64,000 nucleotides of DNA from Cardiocondyla obscurior (taxonomy: Eukaryota; Arthropoda; Insecta; Hymenoptera; Formicidae). The stretch lies in assembly GCF_019399895.1 (NCBI RefSeq), contig NC_091892.1, positions 372,001 to 436,000 of the forward strand. Direction: 5' to 3'. This document shows positions 1 to 10,706 of the stretch, in pieces (positions within the stretch are counted from its first letter, which is position 1; every line of letters begins with the position of its first letter). The position numbers and the translations under genes are program-made. Under the pieces are notes generated by a model. It saw only the letters and a list, made by a program, of their open reading frames with translations. It was not told where the DNA came from and did not search any database.

Positions 1-862
1 AGTCGCGGCTGCAGTTAGTGCAGTTCTCGAACGGTGTCGTCCAAATTGCGCGTCCCGTTGCATGCTTATCAGCAATAAAAATGATATATCGTCGCGGAAC
101 GAGCTACGTGAAAACTTAATGGCCCGTGAAGTTAAACCTAACTACGTTTAATTGTAAAATGGACCGCCCTTAAGCACTCCGACAGTGGCTAACGTGAACA
201 TCCGCGTATTAAGCGATCAGTGCGGAAGTAAAGCTATTTCGTGTTGCTTAAGATTATCACGTATTCCGTATTTTTCTCGCACGATACCGCATCGAGGAGA
301 TTTCCATTCAATTTGATTTTAACAATCGATTCTTATTAAACGTAACGAAATTATTACTTTCTGCTTTTGTACGCGGAATAAAATTCGTGCGAGATGGATC
401 TCCGGTTTTTCTAACAATTTACGGCAATCGCGACGAGCGTTCGGTGAAATCTCTCGATTATAAATTTTAATTGTTAGAGCGGAAGCCAAACGAATGGCAA
501 TATCATTCAGGTATGGGCGACATAGTTATAATGATACATTTTTTATAATTATCCGCGAATGATTAACGTTAATCAGCCGTGCGAAATTGCGAGAGATTTT
601 TTTTTTTTTTTGATGACTTATTGATGAGGCCAAAAGCGTATGGCAGCTAAATATCGCTGCGGAAATGTTGCGTTATTATAGATTCAATAGCTTCAAGAGG
701 GATAAGAGAGATTCTAAAGCTTTTCTTTCTGTATATAGATGCAAAATAGATTATATTTTGCAGTAGGATATATAGTGCAATTCATATATGTAAATACATG
801 TTTGTTGCATCATCGAAATGCAATTCCCACTCTTGTGCGATCAGCTTCATATTTCTCCGCAT

Positions 863-942
863 TCACACGCACACACACCCGCGCGTGCGTGCTGTGCTCT
901 CTAGCTCTCTCTCTTTCTCTCTCTCTTTTTCTCTCCCTTTGT
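863..942. repeat. CA/GC and TC microsatellite
   Basis: A short alternating CA and GC tract (about 863-890) is followed by an interrupted TC repeat (about 896-942). This low-complexity DNA creates several spurious serine/leucine-rich frames on both strands. Confidence 0.8.
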
Positions 943-2280
943 CGGCATCTCTTGCACACTGCCAAAGTCTCCATTATTTCATCGTTGATAATGCGTGTAT
1001 TGTTATGTATCGTCGATTCCACGCGCAATAAACTATAATCATCATGCACAGGTTCTCTCGTAATAGTCGACCGCAGTGATTTTGCATGCTGCATGTCGGA
1101 ATTTCTGAAATACGATGTATGACATTGTGCCGGATCATTATCGCCGTCACGAGATGCACGGGTGCGGCCGGATATTATTTTCGTTAATTTTTAAGGCTAG
1201 GAAGCGATTCGAACGCGGGAACGTTCTATTTGTACAAAAGTGGTAACATATTATCGACCAACGTTTTTCTCGTTTTTTTCTTTCTTTTTCCTTTTTTTCA
1301 ATTTGCGAATTAGCCTTTAGAAATATTTTTCACGTATATCACGAATAATGGATTGTATTCCGATGTCTCTAAAATATGAAGCTCTCCGTTCCTCTATGTG
1401 AATATTTTCGCGCACATATTCGTCTATTATTTCTAGCGGAACGTTCCGCAAGAGAGCCTGTTTTGCTCTATTATTCTTTACTCACAACAAAGTTCTTCTA
1501 TTTCAGTATTTCTTTCAGTTTTCTCGGTAATATTTTGCTTTTTAACAATTCTTCTTTCTCTTTCTTTCCCCGATCTGTATTCCCCATTCCGAGTCTCGAC
1601 ATAATAAACGCGTTTTATACATATACCGATTGCGTATTTAGGCGATTGATATCAAGATTATCATCGTTACCTTCGACTCGTATATTTAGAGTTAATTGAT
1701 CTGTCTTCATCGAGATCAGAGAGCGAGAATTTCCGCTGCGTATGGTAGTATAAATATGATTTGCATCAAAACTCGGGACGTTCGTATTAACGGCTTTTGC
1801 CGTCCGTGAAATTAATGAATTACAATGGAGAGGGGGAGGTTCGCGGTCTGCAACTCAAAGAAATAATCCAAATTTCCATGTAACGCAATTCAACGGCCAA
1901 AATAATTACTCTAATTTTATGCCGTTGACGGCAGCGTATTGATATTTATACAGAAATATATATAATTGTACCCGTATCGAATACCGATATGTAATATGTC
2001 CGTACACATGCACGTAAAATAATTTAATACGCATGTGCGTGTGTTGAACAATCTCTCATTTGAATCTACATGTTGCGTTTCATGTTACGTTTAAAAGCCA
2101 GATTTTAAACCGTACATCGCATCGTCGGATGTATTGATTTTAACAACCATACGGCGGAAATACTCGTTCTTGAACTTCGTAGCTAAACCCTCGCAGCCCT
2201 TATGGCATAATTATAAATACGTTTGGCACGTCGAGCAATGCCACTTGAAAAGCAGTGAGCAAAACTAGCAAGGTGGTACA

Positions 2281-2340
2281 GGAAGTAGAAGTAATAAAAG
2301 AAGAAGAAGAAGAGGAGGAGTAAAAGTAGGGGAAGAGAGC
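2281..2340. repeat. GAA/GGA purine-rich simple repeat
   Basis: Imperfect AAG and GAG triplets form a 60 bp purine tract. It is simple sequence with no coding support. Confidence 0.7.
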
Positions 2341-2694
2341 GATGTACTTTCCATATATCGTCTACTGTCAATATGCTCCGTGTATTGAGATTCACTTTGT
2401 TACCAGCAGCAGAATCAATCAGTGTGTGCGCCATGCACGTAATATACTATGTACTGCATCAGTCGCACGAGACACGGGTGCTCGGGCGCGTGTCAAAGAA
2501 ACCAGAAGGAGAGACAGAATTGGCAAAAAACGGGGCTGAAGAGGGAGCGAGGGGGGCAAAGAGAAACGAGCACTAAAGTTCTGCGTGTGATTCGAGATAA
2601 GGTCTAAATTTCTACGTGATCGTGAAGTATGCGCCAATCATATATTTTTTTTTTTTTTTCTTTCTTACGGTGGAACTTTTAATAAGCCTTGCCA

Positions 2695-2855
2695 GAGGGA
2701 GAGAGAGAAAGAGAGATAAAGAGACAGAAAAGCAACTTCGTGGCTCTCGAAATACGTGTACCGTAGAGAATAGAGATAAAAAATAGACTAAAAAAAGAGA
2801 GAGAAAGGGGGAGAGAGAAGAAGAGACAGATAGAGAGAATGAGACAATAGGCAGA
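2695..2855. repeat. GA-rich purine tract
   Basis: About 160 bp of almost uninterrupted GA/GAAA sequence lies directly downstream of a poly-T run. Purine tracts like this are common near insect promoters, but no function can be assigned. Confidence 0.7.
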
Positions 2856-3087
2856 GAAGCGACTACCAAGTCTGACATAGCGTGAGAGGATTAAACGCTG
2901 ATATAATCTACAATCGTGTACGCCGAGCCGCGCCTATCGCGACGTTTTAGAGGGCTAGTAAAAGAGGCTGACAGGATCGACAGCGTAGAGCAGAAATCCA
3001 CGGGAGCTAGGTGAGCGACACGAGATCACGAGGAGTTGCAAAGTTAGAGTTGCGGGGGGTAGCAACGACAATGGCGGTGGGTGGCAT

Positions 3088-3130
3088 GGCGGTATATAAG
3101 TAGCTAGTACAGCTCAGAAAGTGACTTGTC
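3088..3130 (+). promoter_or_regulatory. possible TATA-type core promoter
   Basis: A TATATAAG-like box at about 3094 lies in a GC-rich context with GA-rich DNA upstream. A start of transcription near 3120-3130 is conceivable. No downstream coding exon could be recognised, so this would have to drive a noncoding RNA or a distant coding exon. The match is weak on its own. Confidence 0.2.
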
Positions 3131-5297
3131 ATACGCTTTACTTATCGTACGGCTACGCAAGTTGAAGTTTCGCGACTGCAGAGCGACAGGAGGCAGCCTA
3201 TAGAAGTGGGAAGAGAAGTATGATGACGGTGGACCGTAGCGTAGGTAGAGAGTTGTAACTCTTGAGTGGCATTATGGGATTTATTACTGATGCTCGGTGC
3301 GAACAATTCTCACACAATCGAAATGCGTTCCATGCAAATTCATTCCTCTTCTCCTTGACTTCCGAGAATAAGTCCTCCGTTCGTATCGTGTCCCATACTA
3401 CATTAATAAACTTGACATGTTTACGGGGATTTTAATTCTCGTCGCAATCGCTTATTCTACTTGTTCCGGCGGGAGTTTATCGTGAGATCTGATTGTGAGA
3501 CAAAATAGGGATGCCAGTCAAGAACGAAAATAGGGAAATAGGTAAAAAGATTAAGACGAGAGTAAGGATAAAGAGTAAGAAATAGAACGAGAGAGAAAGA
3601 GAGATGGCCAGAGTAGAAAAAAAAAAGATGGAAAGACGGTGCTGGAAAATAAGAGATTATTTCCTTGGTTCAGAGCCTTCGGTACAGTTTATACTTTCAC
3701 GTTTCACCACTACCAATGCAATGCTAAATTCGTAAATTGAGAAGGGTGCGCTAGCATCACGATCGAAAATCAGAGACTCTGCGTAGGAAAGAGATTTGCA
3801 GATTCAGATCGAGCGTGATAGCATTCGTAATCGTCACATTCACACGCGCGCGCACAAGCTTCCTCTTAGCGTTTCTCCGGTGACGAATCGCGGAGCTAAC
3901 GGAAGAGAACTCTACCGCCGAAGTGAAGCGTGTCAGAGATCACGAGCACGTCGACGGCGAACAGTAATGATCAGCCGTCAATTGTACGCGATATTACACA
4001 AGTACGAAGTCCCACTTATCAAATGAAAACGTAAAGGTTTGATAGGCGTAAATGACGACGTGGCTATTCATCTGGAAAATAAAGGAGCGTTAACTAAAGT
4101 CCGATATTTCAGCGAAAGAGTTTGCGACGCGAGATGGCTCAAAAAAAGAATCTCAATTTTTCTTGATAAGTGGGCTTACTTAGTCGGTCATTCACAGCTC
4201 ACGGCTTATCATTTGTCACTCGTCTGTGTACACGCGATCTTGAAAGAGCGATAGATTTGAAGGATTATCTCTCACGCTACGCGCTAGGAAGCGTGCGTGT
4301 CCTCCCTCTCGGAAAAATGGCGAAACATCGCCAATCGAATACGAAAGTTTCGTTTTCCATTGGAGCACATTTGTTTCAAAATTCTTTCGTCGTGATCGAA
4401 CACGCACGCTTTTTTAAAGATTCGCATATGTGTGATCGTTGCGCGAAGGTGGACCCTACTATTCCGTAGCGGAAGCGCGACGAGACATTAAATAATTTAG
4501 TCAATTCTAATTACTTAACAGAAAAATTAAAATTATTTTTTTTTTATAACAGAGCACGATTTAAAAAATGATTATAATTATTATCTGCAAGGCTGTTTTT
4601 TTGTTTTTTTTTTTTTTTACTGAGAGAAATTACTCTAAATTAATCTGCAAAATAAAAAAAGAGAATTATAAAACTGTATAACTATAATTAATTTTTTATC
4701 ATATATGATGCGGCTGGAAAAAATATTACCGCGTTGCGCTTATAGAAAGAGATAGAACATAACTCTATGTATTACAGCCTTGGCTTTAGATGTTTCATTC
4801 AAATTTAATCAACTGATAAATTTATGCCGCTGGTTCTGTTATCAGATGTGAGCGAGCTTTATGTAAGTCGATTATCATAATGCTCGTCTGTTCCATGTAC
4901 ATCACATCTATGCGCGTAGCTATCCGAGCATGCTTGTACGCATTGCGTTGTATAATTTGCGTTTCATACAGAGAATGATTCACTCGTCACAGAATTGCCA
5001 TTATTGCCGAAGAATTTCATCGATCTCTATTAAATGTCAATCACAACCGCGCCACTTCTGCGAATTACACGTTCGCGTTTCTCGGGTGCAAGTTATCATT
5101 ATCTTTACATACGCCGTCGAAAGGTACCTAAATTGACGATGCAATAAATAAAGATATTGCACCGCGTACAATGCGTACAAGATCATTTCCGCGATATTGC
5201 GAAATTATGCGAATATTACGCCGCGCGGAATCGCCTCCTTTTTTCTTTTTTTTATTTTTTTCTTTTTTTTTTCTTTGAAAACTCGCTGTCCGCGTTA

Positions 5298-5314
5298 AAG
5301 CTGCGTTCGGAAAC
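5298..5314 (+). repeat. left terminal inverted repeat of Harbinger copy 1
   Basis: The 17 bp reads AAGCTGCGTTCGGAAAC and matches the reverse complement of 9642-9658. The same terminus ends the second copy near 41632. Confidence 0.85.
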
Positions 5315-5419
5315 GTGAGATTTCGTGAGTTTCAGTGGATAGGTAGTGGGGAAACCGTGTGCCTTCGAGTGTTGAGTGTCGCCGAACGCTTCTCACAGAT
5401 ACTTGGTGTGTTTTCAAAA

Positions 5420-6940
5420 ATGGAGGAGCATCGACGAAATGTCATTGTTGCAATTGCTACAATAAATGGACATAATTTATTGAAAACCATTACTGAAAGA
5501 CTCAAGTGTGAGGAGAGTAGTGATGAAGAATGTGATCAATGGAATTACGAGGCAAATAAATTTGCAGAACGGGTTTGCGTTTGTGGAAATTTAAAGCGTG
5601 TTGTAAGAATTGAAGATTATGTTCTTACAATACATAATTATACAAGAAAACAATTTAGAGAACATTTTCGATTAACTAGAAAAACATATGAAAATTTGGA
5701 GCAAATATTGGCACCTAAATTAAGTAGAAAAAGCTGAAACTGAAAGACTTACATTAGATATTTGGACACAATTACTGTCAGTTCTGTGGTTACTTGCAAC
5801 TCCAGATTCATTTAGGTAAGTTTATTAAACACATGTAATTTTTGCATTAAAGAAATTAATAACAATTCTTTTTTTTTTAGATCAGTATCTGACCGTTTTG
5901 GTATTAGTAAATCAATGTTGCATGATTTCATGAGAAGAGTTGTGGCTTCTTTAAATGATTTAACTGACAGATTTATTAAATGGCCTGTAGAAGATCGATT
6001 GGAGGCGGTCAAACATCGTTTTTCACAAATTGGTTCTCTTCCTGATGTTATTGGGGCAATTAACGAGAGTCATATTCCTATTCCAGCACCTAAGGTAACT
6101 TTAATTACTTATAAAAATTTATAAAAAATACACAAAAAAAATATTGCCAATTATTAAATTTTATATCTATTTACACAGGTCCATCCTATCTCTTATAGAA
6201 CAAAAAAGAAAGAATATGCTATTACACTACAGGCTGTCTGCGATGCAGACCTTATATTTACAGATTGTTTTATTGGTTTTGCTGGGTCTGTTCACGATGC
6301 CAGGACTTTTAGGAACTCTGATCTGTGGCATTCCGTATCAGAGAATGAACATTATTTTTTTCCTAATAATGAATACATTATAGGCGATAAAGCTTACCCA
6401 GTATTATCATGGTGTATAGCTCCATATATTAATAGAGGCAATATGACCGAAGTATGAAAATTTAATTATATATTATATGTAATTTTATTACACAATGATT
6501 ATATGTATACAAAAAATGCTTACGTTTTAAATTTTTACTTTTTTAAAAATATATTAATAATTCTCTAAACACATTTAATATTTATACTGTTTTAATTAAA
6601 TTTTTTTCTTTTTGTATAGGCCCAGAACAAGTTTAATCACCATCATTCAAAAACTAGACAAGTTATTGAAAGAGCTTTTGCACTTCTTAAAGGAAGATTT
6701 CGACGGCTAAAGTACTTGCATATGAGTTGCATCGATTTGATACCATATGTAATTTTAGCGAGTTGCGTTCTTTATAATATTTGTCTCGAAGGTTGTATGG
6801 ATGATATCAACGATTTTATATGTGACGGCTTAGAAGAAAATGCCAACAACAATAATGAGGAAAATATTTTCTTTGATCGATTACTTAACGATAGAAGAGG
6901 ACTGATTCGCCGTGAATATCTTACAAATCTAGTACAATAA
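5420..6940 (+). pseudogene. HARBI1-like PIF/Harbinger transposase, frameshifted
   Basis: This DDE nuclease would cut and paste the surrounding element. Four exons can be joined by consensus sites: 5420-5815, 5881-6094, 6179-6451 and 6620-6940. The fold is recognisable from the VIGAI..SHIPI segment (exon 2), the GSVHDARTFRNS segment with the second acidic residue, and RQVIERAFALLKGRFRRLK with the final Glu. Two defects are visible. Exon 1 shifts frame in an A-run near 5729-5733, giving a premature TGA; the downstream frame then reads through cleanly. The first catalytic Asp is replaced by Asn (GAINESHI, where the family has GAID). The protein is therefore probably inactive twice over. Confidence in the family is high; the frameshift could also be a homopolymer sequencing error, but the Asp-to-Asn change could not be explained that way. 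Confidence 0.88.
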
Positions 6941-6943
6941 TAT

Positions 6944-7749
6944 TGTTCATTCGATTATGAATTTCAGCGCGTTTAAATTTTATTATAATTCTCTCGCCTA
7001 GTATGCGCTCCAGCGTCGCGATATTTCGAGTTTACCGTCGCGTATTTGTTGATTTTGTCGGTCTCCTTGAATCGCCGATGGTTCAAAGCGTTTCGTTTTC
7101 GGCAGAAGTCAGTCTAATCCAGTTCAAACTGAATATTTCGCTGACTTCGCCTTGTTTTCGTCGCCGGGTTCCGACAATCCTAGGCTCCGTACCGCGAAAA
7201 GACGACCAGTTTCGCTCGAACTCCGCACCTGTGCGTCTCGCCTTCGTTTTTCGGCTCGCTCTCGCGCGAAGACATTCGATTAGTCTCTCTTTTTTTTTCT
7301 TGCGCTCTCAATCGCAACTCGTTGATTTCACTTTCCGTGAATTGATTATTTCGGCGCCCATCCGCTTATTAATTATCGCTACCGCTGGAGTGCAGGGATT
7401 CGCGCTCGCGGCGATCACCGGCTCGCGCTCTCAAGATCTCCGTCGTCCGCGGCAAGATCTCCGACGATCGGGTAGATCATTCATCTGCTCACAAGATTTC
7501 CGACGGATAAGTCGGGTCAGGAAGATTTCCGCTCGTTTACTGGTATCCTTGCCTTCAAAGGCGCGATTGTATTTTTTTGTGTTTTTATTGTAAATATATT
7601 GGGTTCAATTTTCTGTCATTTAATTATTCTTGTTTTTCAATTACTGCGATCGGCTCTCTCTCTCATTCCCTCTCAATCGACTCACGCGTCGAGCTCATTG
7701 CTGAGCAATTCTATTCTTAAGCTAACGTGATCACGCAAGATCACGTACA
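6944..7749. mobile_element. solo LTR (806 bp) inserted in Harbinger copy 1
   Basis: The segment starts TGTTCATTCG and ends ATCACGTACA, giving the TG...CA ends of an LTR. It is flanked by the 5 bp direct repeat AATAT (6939-6943 and 7750-7754). The second Harbinger copy (reverse complement near 40950-40990) has the uninterrupted site, so the insertion boundaries are exact. No internal retrotransposon genes remain, so this is a solo LTR left by LTR-LTR recombination. The 196-codon open frame at 7003-7593 inside it is arginine/serine rich and not a known protein. A 5 bp duplication fits BEL/Pao, copia or some gypsy elements; I cannot choose. Confidence 0.88.
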
Positions 7750-8275
7750 AATATAATACATTGTATATTACAAAGAGTAAAATGTTAATTAGTTTACTTA
7801 CTAAATAAAATAAAGCAAAATGTAAAATAAAACATGGTTTCTTTTATTTTGTACATAAATAAAAATTGACGAATGGATACAATGTAACTGATTCAATTTT
7901 ACATAATACACTTATCTTTGGTACACGTACAAAACACATATTAATCGAGAGTAACTTAAAATCTAATCATAAAAAAAAATCACATATTTTTTTACTATTA
8001 AATATATTAGTAACATATATTTATTATGCATATATTAACATATATTTATGTAACGCACAAATCATTTAACAAACATATCTTTTAACTAAAATATTTTTGA
8101 ACATAAGAACAAAGTAAAATAAAAAGATATTACTACTTTTGTTTCAACGAAGAAAACTGATTATTATATAAGCATACGTATTATCACAGTTTTTGTACTT
8201 TTATGCTACTTATAATACTTACTCTATATTAATAACAATAAAAATACCTTGCAAACATATAAAAAATGTTATAGT

Positions 8276-9431
8276 TTATAACTTTCCGATTAGCTTCTCC
8301 ATCATTTCTTTATATGCATTAATCGCTGCCTTTGACTCAGCTATTGCTTCTTGATGGCGCCGCTCTCTCGCTTCTTCTCTTGTTTTCGCATCGGCGAGCA
8401 GAGCAGCAGACCAGTCTTGCAGTTCTCGTTGAATTCTAGTATTTTTCGTTTTTTTTGGAGGAGTTTCTTCATTTTGAGTTGATGAACCAGAAGTTTCTTC
8501 ATTTATTTTATCAGAATCACTTAGCTCTTTGCAATTAACAACTTCTCTCTGCCTCTTATTGAGATTGGAAGCAATACTAACTGGTTTAACACATGGCTTT
8601 TCACCTAAGACTTCTTCTATTTCTTCATAAAATTTACAAGTTTTAGGGTCATTTCCAGACTTGTTGTTATGATCCTTTGTTTCCATGTACTTTCTTTTTA
8701 TATCTTTCCATTTGTTTTCACATTGAGTAGAAGTTTTCATCTCCCATTCAGACGTAGTCTGTTTCAGTTCTTTACTAATTAAAGACCATACGTCTCGGTT
8801 TTTTATTTTTTTAAAACAATTTTGATGATCTCGCCAAAGATGAATAAGACATCTTACTTCATTATCATCTTTCCAGGATGCTCTAGAGATTCCAGGAGTT
8901 ACATAGACTGATGAAACTGCAAAAGTTACATTGCCGTTAGTATTTCTTGAATAATTTTCTTTATACTCTTCATAAAAAAATATTGAAAAAGCATAAAAAC
9001 TTACCTAATGGTTCACCTTGCTCAGTTATCATGCAAACATTATTTGAGTTGCTGTTATCATCTAGGGATGTCTCCTCCGTAAAATTCAAATTAAAAAACT
9101 TAAGTGTATCTTCGCATACAGGTATACCAAAAATATTATTATCTGTATAATAAAATAATAATTAGATTTAAAGTTATGTGCACAAAATGTAAGTTTTAAT
9201 ATCTCAAATTTTATATAATTAAAATTATACATATTAATTTTAATAAATAAAATATTATTTATAAAATATTACAATATTTAATAATATAGATATAATTATT
9301 AAATAACTCTTTCATGTTATTAATAACTTACCTTGTACATCTTGCACAAGAATATTTCCATCACAATCAAATAATGGCAAATCTCCATTTATTATAACTT
9401 GATGTCGTTCTTTTATTAATGTGATATTCAT
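8276..9431 (-). CDS. Myb/SANT-like DNA-binding protein of Harbinger element
   Basis: PIF/Harbinger elements carry a second gene for a Myb/SANT (trihelix-like) protein that binds the element ends and helps bring the transposase to the nucleus. Three minus-strand exons join in frame: 9332-9431, 9005-9142 and 8276-8916 (292 aa). ATG at 9431 starts MNITLIKERH. All junctions have GT-AG sites and phases match (1, 1). The DNA-binding domain lies at about residues 90-180, with the motif W..D.EV..LI.LW followed by NRDVW and CENKWKDIKRKY. A basic stretch (PPKKTKNTRIQR) and a charged, alanine-rich C-terminal helix follow. Unlike the transposase of the same element, this frame is intact. It could be mistaken for a host gene, but its position between the TIRs argues against that. 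Confidence 0.85.
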
Positions 9432-9641
9432 GGTTATATTAATTTTGTATAAACACGTGATAACATGTGCCGAAATAAACATTGGTCTGGTCCCAACCGA
9501 CCCCACAAATTCCACATACTTTTTTGTTGAGTGGATTAGTGGCACTCGGTGTGTCTCTCTAAACGTTTCCGAACGACCTCACCCGAATGCTCACCAAGCG
9601 TTTCCGAACGACTGGTGTGTATCTGTGTGCACACGAAAGGT

Positions 9642-9658
9642 GTTTCCGAACGCAGCTT
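9642..9658 (-). repeat. right terminal inverted repeat of Harbinger copy 1
   Basis: The 17 bp is the reverse complement of 5298-5314. Three additional GTTTCCGAACG or near-identical cores occur in the preceding 100 bp, likely subterminal binding sites. Confidence 0.85.
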
Positions 9659-9839
9659 TACACGGATGCTTGATGACTCGAAGTAAGCAAACGCTTTTCC
9701 TTCTACCTCTTACAAATTAATTTCGTTCTAATTTTATTTAATATTTTAATATTCCGAAGTAAAAAATATAATTGACGCAAACAAAATTTTTTCTTTAAAT
9801 TGTCAAAGAAATAAATTGAAAGATATTATTAATGAAGTC
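9659..9839. other. spacer between two transposons
   Basis: This 181 bp AT-rich piece lies between the Harbinger right end and the BEL/Pao 5' LTR. Nothing recognisable is seen in it; its last five bases are the target duplication of the BEL/Pao insertion. Confidence 0.6.
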
Positions 9840-10361
9840 TGTTTGAGCATAATTAAAGCGGTAGCTGACCGGCAGAATTTATAATAAATTAAAAAACTCC
9901 GCGAGTAAAAACGAAAGTCGCGGCGTCTAACAAAGTAAAAACGGAAAGTCGCGGCGTCTAACAAAAGCGATAAACAGTCGGGCAGGTCGTTGAATTTCGA
10001 CAATATTTATATACGACGTCATACCGCCAAGGCTAACGGTAGCTGAGGGTAACGAACTCGCGTTTAAAAAAACCGTCGAGACAAAGGATCTCGCGAGAGG
10101 TCCGGACCCGCGATCGAGGATATAAAAACCGCGATCTCGATCGGGCGAGTCAGTCGTCACAATAGATTGCGCGTGAACTGTAAATTGCCGATCCGCTGTA
10201 CATCGGAGGTCGTGCAGATCTCTCGAGTATTGAGAGAATAAATTAGTTATATTTAATTTAAACAATATAACGAGTCGAGCGCACTTCTTTATTCGCATCC
10301 CACCTACATCCGGGAAACGCCGAAATACACGACGGGCGAAAACCTGCGAGAGGCCTTGACA
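9840..10361 (+). repeat. 5' LTR of BEL/Pao element
   Basis: The 522 bp LTR has TG...CA ends, a TATAAAA box at 10121-10127 and an AATAAA at 10237-10242, in the usual U3-R-U5 order. It matches the 3' LTR at every base I compared. It also contains a near-tandem duplication of an AAAGTCGCGGCGTCTAAC unit at about 9912-9965. Confidence 0.96.
10121..10127 (+). promoter_or_regulatory. TATA box in BEL/Pao 5' LTR
   Basis: TATAAAA is followed about 30 bp later by CAGTCGTCAC, close to an insect initiator consensus (TCAGT). Transcription of the genomic RNA probably begins near 10151. Confidence 0.6.
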
Positions 10362-10365
10362 TTTT

Positions 10366-10383
10366 TGGTCCTTCGAGCCGGAT
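10366..10383 (+). other. candidate primer-binding site of BEL/Pao
   Basis: The sequence starts TGG four bases after the LTR terminus, as expected for a site complementary to the CCA end of a tRNA. I could not assign the tRNA species from the sequence alone. Confidence 0.5.
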
Positions 10384-10706
10384 CCAGCCGGAACAAGACG
10401 ACCAGGGGATGTCCAGCGGAGTCGAGCACGCGATCAGAGGCAAGGCATAGGCGGCCGTTGGAGGGTCAAACAGGGAGGACCGCGCGGACCGATCGCCAGT
10501 GACGGACTCGACGAGAGCGGCCGGGAGACGACATGAGGTCAACGAAACGGTGAGCTGTACAGAGTCCGCACCAAAACTTATTGTCTGAGCTAATTTTCGG
10601 CTGTGTAAGCGTGAGGCAATTCGCGAGTAGATTAATTTGACAAGGCGCGTGCGGCGCGATTCCGAATCTTGCCAGCGGAAGTTAGTAAAAATTAAGGTTG
10701 CGCAAT

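Larger units (their letters stand above)
1..5297. other. intergenic region, no supported gene
   Basis: I find no recognisable protein domain, spliced exon pair or RNA gene here. Open frames are short (under 110 codons) and their translations are low-complexity or arginine/serine rich, as expected by chance. The stretch holds simple repeats, poly-T runs (about 598-612, 2645-2660 and 4600-4618) and purine-rich tracts, plus one TATA-like site near 3094. Regulatory or noncoding transcripts cannot be excluded. Confidence 0.6.
5298..9658 (+). mobile_element. PIF/Harbinger DNA transposon, copy 1
   Basis: Near-perfect terminal inverted repeats end the element: AAGCTGCGTTCGGAAAC on the left and its reverse complement on the right. 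Inside are the two genes typical of PIF/Harbinger elements, a HARBI1-like DDE transposase (plus strand) and a Myb/SANT-like DNA-binding protein (minus strand, convergent). Extra copies of the GTTTCCGAACG core occur at about 9565-9610 and form subterminal repeats. The usual 3 bp target duplication cannot be read clearly because the flanks (TTA/TAC) depend on where the terminus is placed. A solo LTR interrupts the element. The transposase is broken, so movement would need help from another copy. Confidence 0.9.

Noticed and set aside
7003..7593. A 196-codon plus-strand frame
   Set aside because: It lies inside the solo LTR, is biased in composition and has no recognisable domain. The LTR structure explains the sequence.
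10698..10706. Start of BEL/Pao gag at the TTG at 10698
   Set aside because: The frame is open from here but the first ATG is at 10707, a far more likely start.
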